NCBI GenBank assembly: GCA_003526525.1
Contig: DPVV01000114.1
Location: 1 to 6,462, forward strand
DNA from: Lachnoclostridium phytofermentans
GTDB lineage: Bacteria; Bacillota; Clostridia; Lachnospirales; Lachnospiraceae
Length of the DNA: 6,462 bases
Direction of reading: 5' to 3'
Part shown: piece by piece, positions 5,538-6,462 of the stretch
Layout: every line of letters starts with the position of its first letter
Numbering within the stretch: position 1 is the stretch's first letter
Notes under the pieces: model-generated
What the model was told of the DNA's origin: nothing
Databases searched by the model: none
The model's input: the letters and a program-made list of their open reading frames with translations, nothing else
Position numbers and translations under genes: made by a program

Positions 5538-6458
5538 ATGCAAAGTACAGTTAGAGTTGCGGTAGATGCAATGGGCGGTGACAATGCTCCCTCAGAGATT
5601 GTCAAAGGCGCCGTAGAAGCTGTCAATGAATGTCCTGAAATCACAGTACACTTAGTGGGTCAATTGACCGCCGTACAAGAAGAACTAAAGAAGTATACGT
5701 ACGATCAGAATCGTATTAAGGTAGTAGCAGCCAGTGAGGTGATAACTAACGAAGAAGCACCGGTAAATGCTATCCGTAGAAAAAAAGATTCTTCGATTGT
5801 TGTCGCACTTAATCTTGTAAAGAATGGGGAAGCAGACGCGTTTGTTTCCGCTGGAAGTACAGGAGCGGTGCTTGTAGGTGCGCAGTTGATTGCCGGAAGG
5901 ATTAAGGGTGTTGAACGCCCGCCATTGGCTCCTTTACTTCCAACCATGAATGGGGTTTCCCTATTAGTGGATTGTGGCGCAAATGTGGATGCTAGAGCAT
6001 CTCATTTGGTTCAATTCGCGAAGATGGGTTCCATCTATATGGAACACGTGGTAGGAATTAAGAATCCAAGGGTTGCAATTGTTAATATCGGCGCAGAGGA
6101 AGAAAAGGGTAATCTTTTAGTAAAAGAAACCTTCCCGCTTTTAAAGAACTGCGATGAAATTAATTTTATCGGAAGTATTGAAGCGCGAGAAATTCCAAAT
6201 GGTGCAGCAGATGTTATCGTGTGTGAAGCCTTTGTGGGTAATGTTATATTAAAGCTATACGAAGGTTTGGCGAGTGCGTTGATGAAAAAAATCAAAGCCG
6301 GACTTACAAGCACAACGATTAGTACAATCGGTGCAGCGTTAGTTAAGCCAGCACTAAAAAAAACCTTAAAGGATTTTGACATGTCAAGTTACGGTGGAGC
6401 ACCGTTACTTGGTCTCAATGGTCTTGTGGTGAAGAGCCACGGTAGTTCGAATGCATAG
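5538..6458 (+). CDS. plsX: phosphate acyltransferase PlsX, probably incomplete at its 3' end
   Basis: PlsX converts acyl-ACP and phosphate into acyl-phosphate. PlsY then uses this to acylate glycerol-3-phosphate, the first step of phospholipid synthesis in most Gram-positive bacteria. The enzyme is peripheral to the membrane. Family motifs in order are AVDAMGGDNAP (8-18), AIRRKKDSS, SAGSTGAVLV, RPPLAPLLPT, DCGANVDARASHLVQFAKMGS, NIGAEEEKGN, GSIEAREIPNG, CEAFVGNVILK and YGGAPLLGLNGLVVKSHGSSNA. The start chosen is ATG 5538: the purine-rich GAGGAAAGG (5519-5527) lies 10 nt upstream, while ATG 5514 has no Shine-Dalgarno and nearly coincides with the predicted transcript start. The 306-residue product stops right after HGSSNA, where PlsX proteins normally continue for roughly 20-30 residues. 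The TAG stop lies in the last seven bases of the window and is probably not genuine. Downstream partners are outside the window. Confidence 0.93.
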   Translation: MQSTVRVAVDAMGGDNAPSEIVKGAVEAVNECPEITVHLVGQLTAVQEELKKYTYDQNRIKVVAASEVITNEEAPVNAIRRKKDSSIVVALNLVKNGEADAFVSAGSTGAVLVGAQLIAGRIKGVERPPLAPLLPTMNGVSLLVDCGANVDARASHLVQFAKMGSIYMEHVVGIKNPRVAIVNIGAEEEKGNLLVKETFPLLKNCDEINFIGSIEAREIPNGAADVIVCEAFVGNVILKLYEGLASALMKKIKAGLTSTTISTIGAALVKPALKKTLKDFDMSSYGGAPLLGLNGLVVKSHGSSNA

Positions 6459-6462
6459 ATCG
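6457..6462 (+). other. possible adapter remnant at the sequence end
   Basis: The final six bases AGATCG equal the first six of the widely used Illumina adapter (AGATCGGAAGAGC). They create the TAG that cuts plsX short of its usual C-terminus. Six bases can match by chance, but the terminal position and the protein truncation point the same way. Confidence 0.4.

Overview
The window is AT-rich, uses TTG starts twice, and carries an IspH–ribosomal protein S1 gene fusion. Together with B. subtilis-like CheR and PlsX, this points to a Gram-positive member of the Clostridia. The protein style resembles Lachnospiraceae (Lachnoclostridium-like), but that is an inference from the translations. All five recognisable genes lie on the + strand, and all belong to known families. 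I do not see a mobile element, a CRISPR array, a tRNA or an rRNA.

Layout. Positions 1-213 are a leader with a plausible sigma-A promoter (68-96) and two adjacent hairpins. A flavoprotein of the HI0933/YhiN (BaiN/RdsA-like) family follows. Next is cmk (CMP kinase), whose Shine-Dalgarno overlaps the flavoprotein stop codon. A 100-nt gap holds a long imperfect inverted repeat that begins inside the cmk stop region. Then comes a 646-codon gene encoding IspH (last step of the MEP isoprenoid pathway) fused to a four-domain ribosomal protein S1. It ends at a clear intrinsic terminator (4335-4373). A monocistronic-looking cheR follows and closes with a second strong terminator (5281-5325). A GC-richer, foldable stretch of about 150 nt with no gene separates it from a good sigma-A promoter (5473-5501) and plsX.

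How the genes fit together. The flavoprotein–cmk–ispH/rpsA run is a housekeeping cluster for nucleotide supply, isoprenoid precursors and translation. cheR is a chemotaxis adaptation enzyme standing alone between terminators. plsX begins phospholipid synthesis and is probably the first gene of a fatty acid/phospholipid operon that continues beyond the window.

The points most worth checking are four. First, an uncharacterised structured stretch lies at 5319-5482, a candidate small RNA or a dispersed intergenic repeat. Second, an internal AAGGAGG–ATG at the IspH/S1 junction could give free S1. Third, the plsX stop codon is probably an artefact: the protein lacks its usual C-terminal helix, and the last six bases equal the start of a common Illumina adapter. 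Fourth, a long hairpin lies between cmk and ispH.
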